From contig CAWDAI010000006.1 of assembly GCA_963800275.1 (NCBI GenBank), forward strand, positions 124,001-188,000: a stretch of DNA of 64,000 bases, given 5' to 3'. This document shows positions 17,213 to 25,602 of this stretch, piece by piece. The notes under the pieces were generated by a model. That model had not been told where the DNA came from and made no database searches. It saw only the letters and a list, made by a program, of their open reading frames with translations. Source of the DNA: JAFMJV01 sp963800275. Its GTDB lineage: Bacteria; Chloroflexota; Limnocylindria; Limnocylindrales; CSP1-4. Numbering within the stretch: position 1 is the stretch's first letter; each line of letters starts with the position of its first letter. Made by a program: the position numbers and the translations under genes.

Positions 17213-18243
17213 CCGATACGACCAGCCCGGCCACCACCGCCGAGCCCCTCAAGCTGACCCGCAAGGACTTCGTCTCCGACCAGGAGGTGCGCTGGTGTCC
17301 CGGCTGCGGCGACTACTCCATCCTGGCCCAGACGCAGCGGGTGATGCCCGAGTTCGGCTATCCGCGCGAGAACATCGTCTTCATCAGCGGCATCGGCTGC
17401 TCCGGCCGTACGCCCTACTACATGAACACGTACGGCTTCCACTCCATCCACGGGCGTGCGCCGACCCTGGCCACCGGGCTCAAGATCGCCCGCCCCGACC
17501 TGATGGTCTGGGTCATCACCGGTGACGGCGATGCCCTCTCCATCGGTGGCAACCACATCCTGCACACGATGCGCCGGAACGTGGACATCAAGGTCGTCAT
17601 GTACAACAACCGCATCTATGGCCTGACCAAGGGCCAGGCCTCGCCCACGTCCGAGTTCGGCAAGCGCACCAAGTCCACGCCGGAAGGGACCATCGACCAG
17701 CCCGTGGTCCCACCCTCGATCGCGCTGGCGGCGGAGGCCACCTTCGTCGCCCGCACCATCGACACCTACAGCAGTCACATCCAGGAGACGCTGGAGGCCG
17801 CTGGTCGCCACAAGGGCTCGGCCTTCCTCGAGGTGCTGCAGAACTGCAACATCTTCAACGACGGTGCCTGGCGCGACTTCACCGATCGCGATGTGCGCGA
17901 GGACCGCACCATCGAGCTGAAGCATGGTGAGCCCATGATCTTCGGCAAGGAGCGTGACCGCGGCATCCGCCTGAACGGAACCAAGCCGGAGGTCGTGACC
18001 CTGGGGCACGGCATCGAGGAGTCTGACCTGCTCGTGCACGACGAGACCGACGACATGCTGGCCTACATCCTCTCGCGCATGTTCTGGCCGGAGTATCCGG
18101 TGCCCATCGGCGTCTTCCGACGGGTCAAGAGGCCGACCCACCACCAGCTGGTCGCCGGACAGATCGAGCTCGTGCGCGCGGACAAGGGCGAGGGCGTGCT
18201 GCGGGACCTGCTCTTCACCGCCGATACCTGGGAGGTCTCCTGA
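17209..18243 (+). CDS. korB: 2-oxoacid:ferredoxin oxidoreductase, beta subunit
   Basis: This 344-residue thiamine-pyrophosphate subunit begins with WCPGCGDYSILAQ, whose cysteines are part of the iron-sulfur binding set. GIGCSGRTPYYMNTYGFH continues it, and the TPP/Mg motif is GDGDALSIGGNH with NNRIYGLTKGQASPTS. It works only as a complex with KorA. The ATG overlaps the korA stop (ATGA), which implies coupled translation and equal stoichiometry. No ferredoxin or delta-subunit gene follows; the next gene is a lone receiver-domain protein whose frame overlaps the korB stop. Confidence 0.93.
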   Translation: MTDTTSPATTAEPLKLTRKDFVSDQEVRWCPGCGDYSILAQTQRVMPEFGYPRENIVFISGIGCSGRTPYYMNTYGFHSIHGRAPTLATGLKIARPDLMVWVITGDGDALSIGGNHILHTMRRNVDIKVVMYNNRIYGLTKGQASPTSEFGKRTKSTPEGTIDQPVVPPSIALAAEATFVARTIDTYSSHIQETLEAAGRHKGSAFLEVLQNCNIFNDGAWRDFTDRDVREDRTIELKHGEPMIFGKERDRGIRLNGTKPEVVTLGHGIEESDLLVHDETDDMLAYILSRMFWPEYPVPIGVFRRVKRPTHHQLVAGQIELVRADKGEGVLRDLLFTADTWEVS

Positions 18244-18632
18244 CCGCTCCGGTGGTCGTCGTGGCCGACGACCTGATGTGGTCGACCCGCATCATCGAAG
18301 CCGTCCGCCGGGCCGGTGGCTCGGCGGTACCGCTGACCTCGCAGAGCGAGCTCGCCCTGGCCCTGGAAGCCTTCGAGCAGGGGGACGTGCACTCGATCAG
18401 TGGTGCCGTCGTCGATCTCGCGGCGCGGCGCCTGGACGGGGTGGCCGCGATCGCGCGCATCTCCTCGGCTCGACTGCCGGTCATCGCGGTGGCCGAGCAC
18501 GACGACCAGCTCACGCGCAAGCGCGCGCTCGAGGCGGGCGCACTGCGCGTCTTCTCCTATCGCAAGTTCTTCGAGGATGGCACTCGGCTGGTCCAGGGCT
18601 GGCTGGCCGCCAACGCGGTGAGCCAGGGCTGA
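18240..18632 (+). CDS. Stand-alone receiver-domain (REC-like) protein
   Basis: The product is about 130 residues with a CheY-like layout. The acidic pair lies in VVVVADDLMW, the likely phospho-acceptor aspartate in AVVDLAARRLDG, and LPVIAVAE forms beta-4. A lysine lies in FSYRKFF near the C-terminus. No output domain is attached. Every coupled junction in this window has the form NTGA, and here a CTG at 18240 overlaps the korB TGA with GGAGG a few bases upstream, so a CTG start is plausible. The first conventional start is the GTG at 18252. Being in the korAB operon suggests a link with redox or carbon metabolism, but no kinase partner is visible. Confidence 0.65.
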   Translation: MTAPVVVVADDLMWSTRIIEAVRRAGGSAVPLTSQSELALALEAFEQGDVHSISGAVVDLAARRLDGVAAIARISSARLPVIAVAEHDDQLTRKRALEAGALRVFSYRKFFEDGTRLVQGWLAANAVSQG

Positions 18633-18633
18633 G

Positions 18634-19779
18634 ATGGGGGACCACATCCCCGCGGCCCGCTATGCCGATCGGCTGGCTCGCGCGCGAGCCAGCGTCGTCT
18701 CAGCCGGAGCCGCCGCCCTGCTCGTCGGGGTCGGGCCCGAGCTGGCATGGCTGACCGGCTATGCCGCCATCGGTGGCGAACGCCTGAACCTGCTGGTCAT
18801 CACCGCCGACGGTGACCCAATCTACGTGAGCCCTCGCCTGGAGGCCCCGGCGGCGGCTGCTGCACCCGGCCTGGCGCAGGGCTCCGTGCCCATCGTGACG
18901 TGGGAGGAGACCGACGATCCCTATGCCCTCGTGGCTGCGCTCCTCTCGCCCGCCGCCACCGGCCCGTGCCTCATCTCCGATGGCGCCCGGGCGGCCTTCG
19001 TGCTGGGCCTGCAGATGGCGCGACCGGATGCCGCGTGGGCCTTGGCGTCACAGGTCCTGGCCCCGCTCCGCCGGGTGAAGGACGAGGACGAGGTGGCGCT
19101 GCTTCGAGCGGCCGCCGGCGCTGCCGATCGGGCCATGGAGCGGATCGTGAGCGGTGCGCTCGTGGACCGCACGGAGGCCGACGTAGCGCGTGAGGTGCGC
19201 GAGGCCCTGGTGGCCGAGGGACACGACAGCGCCGAGTTCGCCATCGTCGCCTCCGGACCCAACAGCGCCTCTCCGCACCATGAGCCCGGCGCCCGCGTCA
19301 TCGCCCCGGGGGAGCCGCTCCTGCTCGACATCGGTGGACGACTCGCGGGCTACCACTCGGACATCACCCGCACCATCTGGATCGATGACGAGAGCGGTCG
19401 CGGTGCACATCCCGACTTCGCCGCCATCTACGAGCTGACCGCAGCGGCCCAGGCGGCCGCGCGCGCCGCCGTCCGGCCGGGCATGACCTTCGAAGCGCTC
19501 GACGCGGTGGCACGGGACGCCATCGGCGCGGGTGGCTTCGGCGAGCGCTTCATCCATCGCCTGGGCCACGGTATCGGCCTGGAGGTGCACGAGGCGCCGT
19601 ACGTCGTGGCCGGCAACCGCGACGTCGCGATCGTGGGCGATATCTTCAGCTGCGAGCCCGGCATCTACCTTGACGGCCGCTTCGGGGTGCGCATCGAGGA
19701 CGTCGTCCGGTGCACCGCCGAGGGTGGCGAATCGCTCAATCACAGCCCGCGTGAGCTGCGCGTGGTAGCGGGTCGCTAG
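18634..19779 (+). CDS. M24-family metallopeptidase (Xaa-Pro aminopeptidase-like)
   Basis: This 381-residue protein has a creatinase-type N-terminal domain (about 1-135) and a pita-bread catalytic domain. The five metal ligands are in place: D of LLDIGGRLAGYHSD, D of SDITRTIW, H of HRLGHGIGLEVH, E of EPGIYLDGRFG and E of VRIEDVV. Such enzymes remove N-terminal residues before proline, and the exact substrate cannot be told. It starts one base after the receiver-gene stop, so it is probably the fourth gene of the korAB transcript. Two GC-rich hairpins follow it. Confidence 0.88.
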   Translation: MGDHIPAARYADRLARARASVVSAGAAALLVGVGPELAWLTGYAAIGGERLNLLVITADGDPIYVSPRLEAPAAAAAPGLAQGSVPIVTWEETDDPYALVAALLSPAATGPCLISDGARAAFVLGLQMARPDAAWALASQVLAPLRRVKDEDEVALLRAAAGAADRAMERIVSGALVDRTEADVAREVREALVAEGHDSAEFAIVASGPNSASPHHEPGARVIAPGEPLLLDIGGRLAGYHSDITRTIWIDDESGRGAHPDFAAIYELTAAAQAAARAAVRPGMTFEALDAVARDAIGAGGFGERFIHRLGHGIGLEVHEAPYVVAGNRDVAIVGDIFSCEPGIYLDGRFGVRIEDVVRCTAEGGESLNHSPRELRVVAGR

Positions 19780-19799
19780 ACCCGGCGGGCCGGGCCGTG

Positions 19800-19815
19800 G
19801 CGGGGGCTTCCCCGC
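19800..19815 (+). terminator. GC hairpin after the korAB-M24 operon, possible terminator
   Basis: GCGGGGGCTTCCCCGC forms a 6-bp stem with a 4-base loop. A second hairpin, CCCGG/CCGGG, lies just before it near 19780-19793. Neither has a T-run, so intrinsic termination is only possible. Confidence 0.35.
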
Positions 19816-19824
19816 GGCCGGGTG

Positions 19825-19830
19825 TATCAT
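19825..19830 (+). promoter_or_regulatory. Candidate -10 box TATCAT upstream of the small protein and copA
   Basis: TATCAT stands alone in a GC-rich intergenic stretch, 108 bases before the ATG at 19939. It is the only AT-rich promoter-like hexamer there, and the leader it implies is about 100 bases. Confidence 0.35.
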
Positions 19831-19938
19831 CCGCCGACCGGATGTCGCACCACGCGACGCCGATTCGCATCGCACATCACACGCGGCGCTCAGGCGCCGG
19901 TCGCCATCGCCTCGGGACAGGCGATCGCGAGGGAAGCA

Positions 19939-20265
19939 ATGACCATGGCTGAACACTCCGGCAGCCGCAAGGATGGCTCGTCCGCGGGCCATGGCTGCAC
20001 CCAGGCGCAGTTGCGCCGCTTCATCAAGTCGCGCGCCTACGTGCCCATGCACGAGCTGCGCCGCCGCTTCACCATCAACGGCGACGCGGATGACGTGCGC
20101 AGCATCGAGACGCGCGACGGTCGTTTCTGGGCCGGTCTGCCCGAACGTGAGTGCGGCCTGCTGGCAGAGCTCGTGGACCGGGGCGAAGTCGGTTTCGAGC
20201 TGTGCCACGACCCTTGCGTGGACATGATCATCGGCGTCTACGCCATCCGGCCGGTCGGCCGCTAG
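19939..20265 (+). CDS. Small Cys/His-containing protein upstream of copA, function unknown
   Basis: The 108-residue product is not one I recognise. The middle part (TQAQLRRFIKSRAYVPMHEL through ECGLLAELVDRGEVGFEL) looks helical and could be a winged-helix DNA-binding fold. Four cysteines and several histidines lie in GHGC, REC and ELCHDPC, a set able to bind metal. It ends 11 bases before copA, so the two are almost certainly co-transcribed and a copper-responsive role is an inference. The start at 19939 is chosen for its GAGGGAA site; the frame is open back to 19822. Confidence 0.6.
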   Translation: MTMAEHSGSRKDGSSAGHGCTQAQLRRFIKSRAYVPMHELRRRFTINGDADDVRSIETRDGRFWAGLPERECGLLAELVDRGEVGFELCHDPCVDMIIGVYAIRPVGR

Positions 20266-20276
20266 GAGCCTCCCCG

Positions 20277-22550
20277 ATGACGACACCAGAGCCCATCGAG
20301 CTCTCGGTCGGCGTGGAAGGCATGACCTGCGCTTCCTGTGTCAACCGCATCGAACGCTACCTGCGCAACGCCGACGGCGTGGCCCAGGCGAACGTGAACC
20401 TGGCCACCGAGCGCGCCACCGTGCTGCTGGACCCGACGGTCGCCGGCCGCGCAGAAGTGGAGGCCGCCATCGCCGCCGCCGGCTACGACGTGCGCCCAGA
20501 GCGAGCGAGCGCGGCGACGCAGGCCCTCACCCTCGACGATGCGGACCCGGACGCCGATCTGCGCGCGCGCGAACAGCGCGACCTGGCGGTCAAGGCGATC
20601 GTCTCGCTGGTCGTCGCCGCGGTGATCATGGCGCTCATGCTGTGGCCGGGTGGCATCGGCGTGCCCATGTCGGAGCTGAACTGGCTGCTGCTGGTCCCCG
20701 CGACCTTCGTGCAGTTCTGGGCCGGCGGAGTGTTCCTTCGCGCGGCCCTGCGCCAGGCGCGTCACAGGACCGTCTCCATGGATACCCTGGTGGCGCTCGG
20801 CACCCTCGCTGCGTGGGGCTACAGCGTGGTCGTCACGCTGCTGCCGTCGCTCGTGACCGAGGCCGGCATCGAGCCGGTGACCTACTTCGACTCCTCGGCC
20901 ATGATCATCGGGCTCATCCTTACCGGTCGCTGGATGGAGGCCCGGGCAAAGGCCCAGGCCAGCGGTGCTGTGGCCGCCCTGGTGGGCCTTGGTGCGCGCA
21001 CCGCCCGTCGCGTGGACGGGGACCAGGATACCGACGTGCCCATCGAGGACATCCGCGTGGGCGATCTCGTGCGCGTGCGCCCGGGCGAGAAGGTGCCGGT
21101 GGACGGCATCGTGGTCGCGGGCAGATCCGACCTCGACGAAGCCATGCTCACCGGCGAGCCGATGCCGGCCCGGCGCGGCCCGGGAGACGCGGTCATCGGC
21201 GCCACGGTCAACGGCGGTGGCAGCCTCGTCGTGCGGGCCACGCATGTCGGACGTGACGCCGTGCTCGGTCAGATCGTGCGCATGGTGCGCGAGGCGCAAG
21301 GTTCGAAGGCGCCCATCCAGCGACTCGCCGACCGTGTCACCGAGTGGTTCGTGCCCATGGTCATCGTGCTCGCCGGGATAACGTTCGGGATGTGGTGGCT
21401 GCTCGGGCCTGAGCCCGCTCTGACCAACGCCCTCGTCTCGGCCGTGACCGTGCTCATCATCGCCTGCCCCTGCGCCATGGGCCTGGCCACGCCGACCGCG
21501 GTGATGGTGGGCACGGGCCGGGCGGCCGCGGCCGGTGTGCTCATCCGTGGTGGCGCCGCTCTCGAACAGGCCGGCCGCGTGGATACCGTCGTCTTCGACA
21601 AGACCGGCACCCTCACCGTGGGCCGGCCCACGGTGGAGACGGTGCGCCTGGCCCCGGGCTTCGAGCGCGCGGACGTGCTCACGGCCGCGGCGGCCGTCGA
21701 GCGCGGATCGGAGCACCCGCTGGCCGCTGCCATCGTGCGGGCGGCCACGGCAGCCACCCTGCCGGCCACGAGCGATTTCGACTCGACCGGCGGTGGAGGC
21801 GTCCGCGCGACCGTCGACGGGCAGGCGGTCCTGGTGGGCAGCCGGGCCTTCCTCCTGGCCTGGGACGTCGAGCCCACCGCGCTCGATGCCCTCGTGACCC
21901 CCGATGCCCAGCGCTACACCACGGTGTTCGTGGCCATCGACGGCGAGGTCGCCGCGGCCATCGACATCAGCGACGCCATCAAGCCTGAAGCCGCCGCGGC
22001 CGTGGCGGGGTTGCGGGCCCACGGCCTGGACGTGCAGCTGCTCAGCGGCGACGGCCGCGGGGCAGCGGAAGCCGTGGCGCGGGAGGTCGGCATCGAGCAC
22101 GTGACCGCCGAGGTCTCGCCCGCTGGCAAGGGCGCGCAGGTCGAGGCACTGCGGGCGGCCGGCCACATCGTGGCCATGGTCGGCGACGGCATCAACGACG
22201 CACCGGCCCTCGCTGGCGCGGACGTGGGCATCGCCATCGGGACCGGCACCGACGTCGCCCTCGAAGCCAGTGACATCACACTCGTCGGTGGCGACCCGCG
22301 ACTCGTGGGCTCGGCCATCAGGATCTCCCGCTCCACGCTACGGGTGATCCGCGAGAACCTGGCCTGGGCCTTCGGTTACAACGTGCTGCTCATCCCCGTG
22401 GCCATGGGCGTGCTGTATCCCGCGTTCGGGCTGCGGCTGGACCCCATCCTGGCAGCGGCGGCGATGGCCTTCAGCTCGGTCAGCGTCGTGCTCAACTCAC
22501 TGCGTCTGCGGCGATCACCGGTGCGACCGGGAGACGAACGGGCGTGGTAG
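20277..22550 (+). CDS. copA: Copper-exporting P1B-type ATPase
   Basis: This 757-residue membrane ATPase exports Cu(I). One N-terminal heavy-metal domain carries GMTCASC (about residue 15). The actuator loop reads LTGEPMP, the transport motif is ACPCAMGLATPTA in the sixth helix, and the phosphorylation site is DKTGTLTVG (D near 441). SEHPLAAAI holds the nucleotide-binding HP pair and GDGINDAPAL the hinge (G near 636). The last helices contain YNVLL and MAFSSVSVVLNSLR, as in Cu(I)-type pumps. The TGES loop is TGEP, as in some relatives. AGGAG lies eight bases before the ATG at 20277; the upstream open frame belongs to the preceding gene's region. The 3' end overlaps the next gene by seven bases. 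Confidence 0.93.
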   Translation: MTTPEPIELSVGVEGMTCASCVNRIERYLRNADGVAQANVNLATERATVLLDPTVAGRAEVEAAIAAAGYDVRPERASAATQALTLDDADPDADLRAREQRDLAVKAIVSLVVAAVIMALMLWPGGIGVPMSELNWLLLVPATFVQFWAGGVFLRAALRQARHRTVSMDTLVALGTLAAWGYSVVVTLLPSLVTEAGIEPVTYFDSSAMIIGLILTGRWMEARAKAQASGAVAALVGLGARTARRVDGDQDTDVPIEDIRVGDLVRVRPGEKVPVDGIVVAGRSDLDEAMLTGEPMPARRGPGDAVIGATVNGGGSLVVRATHVGRDAVLGQIVRMVREAQGSKAPIQRLADRVTEWFVPMVIVLAGITFGMWWLLGPEPALTNALVSAVTVLIIACPCAMGLATPTAVMVGTGRAAAAGVLIRGGAALEQAGRVDTVVFDKTGTLTVGRPTVETVRLAPGFERADVLTAAAAVERGSEHPLAAAIVRAATAATLPATSDFDSTGGGGVRATVDGQAVLVGSRAFLLAWDVEPTALDALVTPDAQRYTTVFVAIDGEVAAAIDISDAIKPEAAAAVAGLRAHGLDVQLLSGDGRGAAEAVAREVGIEHVTAEVSPAGKGAQVEALRAAGHIVAMVGDGINDAPALAGADVGIAIGTGTDVALEASDITLVGGDPRLVGSAIRISRSTLRVIRENLAWAFGYNVLLIPVAMGVLYPAFGLRLDPILAAAAMAFSSVSVVLNSLRLRRSPVRPGDERAW

Positions 22551-24229
22551 CCGGCGAGGCGTCGTGTCGCCTCGGTGGCACGGCCGCCCGCTCGCTGCGC
22601 GCGCTGCCGCTGTGGCTGCTCCTGCTGCTCGTGCCCCTGGTGGCGGGCGGCTGCATCAGCGTCGAGAGCGACCTCATGGCCACGCCCACGCCCAAGCCGA
22701 CCGTCGATCCGGCGGCTGCCTCGGCCACGGCGGCAGCGCTGGTCACGCCCTCGCCCTCGCCGACACCTCGATCCACGCCCGAGCCGGTGGAGGCGGAGGT
22801 GCTGGGCTTCGTGCCCTACTGGCAACTGAACGCGGCCGCCGATTCCATCGATCCTGACATCCTGACCATCGCCGCCTTCCACAGCGTGGAAGCCTCGCAG
22901 GACGGCAAGCTGGTCTCGCGCAAGCCCAACGGCAACGTGCCACCGGGCTGGGCCATGCTCGGCAGCGATCGCTTCAAGCAGCTCAAGAACAAGCTGCAGA
23001 AGGCGGGCCTCAAGGTCGTGCCGGTGGTGCAGCGCACGGCCTGGACCGAGGGCACGCGCAAGCGCATGGTGACCTTGTTGACCAAGCCCAAGAACCGCCG
23101 GTCGCTGGCGCGGACGATCGCCGACTATGTCTCCAGCCAGGGCTTCGACGGCGTCAACCTGGACTTCGAGCCGCTGCCTCCCAAGGTCGCCGACAAATAC
23201 GTGCTCTTGGTGCAGGAGCTGCGTGCCGCACTCGACAAGGTCGACCCGGAGCTGCACCTGAGCGTGGACGTCGTGCCCGGTCTGGAGAACTACGACCTCG
23301 CCGCCCTCACCGCCGACGATGCCGCCGACCTGGCCGTGCTCATGGGCTACTCCTACCGCACTCCGGCCTCGGGCCAGACCGGCGCTGTGGCGCCGCTGGA
23401 GGACACGGCCCCGGCCGACCTCTGGAGGACGGTCGAATCGGCGCTCCTGCGCGCCCCCGCCGAACGGCTGCTGCTGGCGCTGCCATGGTATGGGGTCGCC
23501 TGGTCCGCCGAGTCCGATGCGGCGGGCGCGACGACGCTCAAGGGCAAGGACGTGGTCGCGGCCGGCACCGTCGACTACGACGACGCGGTGGCCCAGGCCG
23601 CCCGCAGTGGACGCGCCTACGAATCCGGCCAGGCGTCGGCGTGGAGCAGCTACGTCGCCAAGGGCTGCGACGACTGCGCTGCGACCTGGCGCCAGCTTTG
23701 GTACGACGACCCGGACAGCTTCGGAGCCAAGATCGACCTGGCCATCGACCAGGGCCTGGCGGGGGTGGGCATCTGGGCCCTGGGCATGGACGGTGACCGT
23801 GACGAGCTGTGGTCCACGCTCCAGGGCCGACTGCAGCCGGGCTGGGACGAGGTCCCGCCGGGCGGCACCCCAGCGCTCGACCCGGACACGGTGAAGGAGG
23901 GGAGCGATGGCCGCCCGCGAGTCTCCGGCAGCGCCGATCTGCTGCTATATGCAGCCGATGAGCCCGGCGGCAGTGGCCTGGGCTACGTGCGCATCGGGCT
24001 CGATGAGGCGCTGGACCAGGACGGCCAGCTGATGCTCGGCCGCACCTATCCCGCGGTGGAGCGGATCCGCTTCCCGCTGGGCGATGCGTCGACCGGTGGC
24101 TCGGCCGAGGGCGGGCTGCGTCGCATCCACGTGCAGTGGCGCGACCTCGCCGGCAACTGGTCGGTGCCACTGGTCATCGAAGCCGACGTCACCGAGCCCG
24201 ACGTCACGGCCACCCCGGCCGACCGCTAG
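22544..24229 (+). CDS. Lipoprotein with glycoside hydrolase family 18 domain
   Basis: This 561-residue protein begins with a lipoprotein signal (hydrophobic core LPLWLLLLLVPLVAGGC, lipobox ending at Cys36). A Thr/Pro/Ser-rich linker follows to about residue 80. The GH18 barrel spans about 83-430 and starts EVLGFVPYWQL. Its catalytic motif is FDGVNLDFEP, with the acid/base glutamate present. This spore-hydrolase-like branch often acts on peptidoglycan or N-acetylglucosamine polymers. A C-terminal beta-rich region of about 120 residues ends IHVQWRDLAGNWS. The GTG start overlaps the copA stop by seven bases, so it shares that transcript, though no functional link to copper is obvious. Confidence 0.85.
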   Translation: MVAGEASCRLGGTAARSLRALPLWLLLLLVPLVAGGCISVESDLMATPTPKPTVDPAAASATAAALVTPSPSPTPRSTPEPVEAEVLGFVPYWQLNAAADSIDPDILTIAAFHSVEASQDGKLVSRKPNGNVPPGWAMLGSDRFKQLKNKLQKAGLKVVPVVQRTAWTEGTRKRMVTLLTKPKNRRSLARTIADYVSSQGFDGVNLDFEPLPPKVADKYVLLVQELRAALDKVDPELHLSVDVVPGLENYDLAALTADDAADLAVLMGYSYRTPASGQTGAVAPLEDTAPADLWRTVESALLRAPAERLLLALPWYGVAWSAESDAAGATTLKGKDVVAAGTVDYDDAVAQAARSGRAYESGQASAWSSYVAKGCDDCAATWRQLWYDDPDSFGAKIDLAIDQGLAGVGIWALGMDGDRDELWSTLQGRLQPGWDEVPPGGTPALDPDTVKEGSDGRPRVSGSADLLLYAADEPGGSGLGYVRIGLDEALDQDGQLMLGRTYPAVERIRFPLGDASTGGSAEGGLRRIHVQWRDLAGNWSVPLVIEADVTEPDVTATPADR

Positions 24230-24256
24230 CCAACGCGCGCGACCCGGCGCGGCGCG

Positions 24257-25042
24257 TCAGCCCTCGTTCACCCGCAGCACGAGGAAGTGCGACAGTCCGA
24301 AGTTGTGCAGCGGCGTCTGCTCGGCCAGGTAGAGCGCTCGACGGAGCACGGCCCCTGCCCGCCGGTGGCGGGCAGCGATGTTGTCGAAGCCCGGGTAGAT
24401 CACGCGGTGGTGGACCAGCTGCACCGGCTGGCCTGCGAACAGGCGCTCCAGGCCGTGCATGGTGTAGGCACGTACGTGGGGTGCGAAGCGATCGCGCAGC
24501 GGATCGGGCAGCCAGTTGATCAGCGGGATGTTGCCGAAGACATAGCGCCCGCGGAGGAAAGCTCCGTGGGTCTCGAAGGGATAGAGCCGATTGGGCGCGA
24601 AGGCCACGATGGCGCCCCCGGGCCTGGTCACCCGCACCATCTCCGCGGCGGTGCGACGGTCGTCGGCCACGTGCTCGATGACCTCGTTGGAGAAGACGAG
24701 GTCGAAGCGGCCGTCCGGGTAGGGCAGGTCCTCGCCGTAGCCTTGCACGATGTTGGGCAGGTCCGCGCTGGCCTCGGCCACGCGCTCGTCCTCGACCTCG
24801 ATGCCATGCACGTCGTCCGAGTACTGGCGGAAGCGCCGCACGAAGGTGCCGATGCCGCAGCCGACGTCGAGGATGGCCGCATCCTCGAGATCGACGTAGC
24901 GGCGCACCATCTCCAGTCGGCGGTCCTGCCCGTGGCGCCAGGAATAGCTCGGCCGCCCACGTTCGATGGAGGTGGCGGAGGTCTTCTCAGCGGTCTGGCC
25001 CGGGTGGGGCAGCGGTCGGTCGGTGGCATTCGTCGTCGGCAT
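24257..25042 (-). CDS. Class I SAM-dependent methyltransferase
   Basis: The 261-residue protein has the Rossmann motif I ILDVGCGIGTFVRRF, an acidic beta-2 end (HGIEVEDE), and motif IV DLVFSNEVIEHV. A C-terminal part with HGLERLFAGQ and VIYPGFDNIAARH resembles methyltransferases acting on small molecules or lipids. The substrate is unknown. The start at 25042 fits a TACCGT box eight bases upstream, so a leaderless mRNA is likely. It is divergent from the thioesterase gene, with 70 bases holding both promoters. Confidence 0.82.
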   Translation of the reverse strand: MPTTNATDRPLPHPGQTAEKTSATSIERGRPSYSWRHGQDRRLEMVRRYVDLEDAAILDVGCGIGTFVRRFRQYSDDVHGIEVEDERVAEASADLPNIVQGYGEDLPYPDGRFDLVFSNEVIEHVADDRRTAAEMVRVTRPGGAIVAFAPNRLYPFETHGAFLRGRYVFGNIPLINWLPDPLRDRFAPHVRAYTMHGLERLFAGQPVQLVHHRVIYPGFDNIAARHRRAGAVLRRALYLAEQTPLHNFGLSHFLVLRVNEG

Positions 25043-25050
25043 CGAAGCCA

Positions 25051-25056
25051 ACGGTA
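25051..25056 (-). promoter_or_regulatory. -10 box TACCGT, leaderless start of the methyltransferase
   Basis: On the minus strand TACCGT is followed by eight bases and the ATG at 25042. Confidence 0.45.
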
Positions 25057-25100
25057 CGGCACCGGCGCCACCTCTGCCCACGGGCGCGGCAGGGCAGCGC

Positions 25101-25106
25101 TAGCAT
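25101..25106 (+). promoter_or_regulatory. -10 box TAGCAT, leaderless start of the thioesterase
   Basis: TAGCAT is followed by six bases and the ATG at 25113. There is no ribosome-binding site and no -35 hexamer. Confidence 0.55.
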
Positions 25107-25112
25107 CGCCCC

Positions 25113-25595
25113 ATGACCCGCTCGCGACCACTCGACGGCGACTTCCGCTACCGCCATGCCATCGAGATCCGCTACAACGACACCGATGCTCTCGGACATG
25201 TCAACAATGCGGTCTACTTCACCTACTTCGAGGCTGCTCGCGGCGGTTACTACACCGCGGTGGTGGGCCATCCCTTTGGCACCGGACCTGCGGCCGAGAC
25301 GCGCACCTTCGTCATCGCCGAGGCCCACATCACCTACCGCGCGCCGGCCTTCTACGGCGAGCCCCTCTCGGTGGCGGTGCGCGTGGCCTGGGCCAGCCGC
25401 TCGGCCTTCAGCCTCGAGTACCTCGTGGAGGTGGCCGACTCACCTCTCGGCGAAGCACGCCTGATCGCCGATGGCTCGACCGTGCAGGTCTTCTACGATC
25501 TGCGGCGGGGCCGGCCCATCCGCACGCCGCCGGAGCTGGTGGCCGCGCTGGTGGCCTACGAGGGACGGGAGCTGCCGGCGCGCCCCCACGAGTGA
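25113..25595 (+). CDS. Acyl-CoA thioesterase, 4-hydroxybenzoyl-CoA thioesterase type
   Basis: This 160-residue hotdog-fold protein carries IRYNDTDALGHVNNAVYFTY near residue 18, the family signature with the catalytic aspartate in NDTD. It would hydrolyse an acyl-CoA or acyl-ACP thioester in the cytoplasm. Its 3' end converges on the fabF gene, seven bases away. With the ketosynthases and FabD nearby, it could release a product of that cluster, but this is only positional evidence. Confidence 0.87.
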   Translation: MTRSRPLDGDFRYRHAIEIRYNDTDALGHVNNAVYFTYFEAARGGYYTAVVGHPFGTGPAAETRTFVIAEAHITYRAPAFYGEPLSVAVRVAWASRSAFSLEYLVEVADSPLGEARLIADGSTVQVFYDLRRGRPIRTPPELVAALVAYEGRELPARPHE

Positions 25596-25602
25596 GCGCT
25601 AC

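Noticed and set aside
19842..19952. A 36-codon frame beginning with a His-rich stretch upstream of the small copA-linked protein, at first sight a histidine leader peptide.
   Set aside because: It overlaps the real gene's start, has no terminator after it, and histidine control makes no sense before a copper pump.
22544..24229. A functional tie between the GH18-like lipoprotein and copper export because their genes overlap.
   Set aside because: Overlap shows co-transcription only; none of the lipoprotein's motifs concerns metal.
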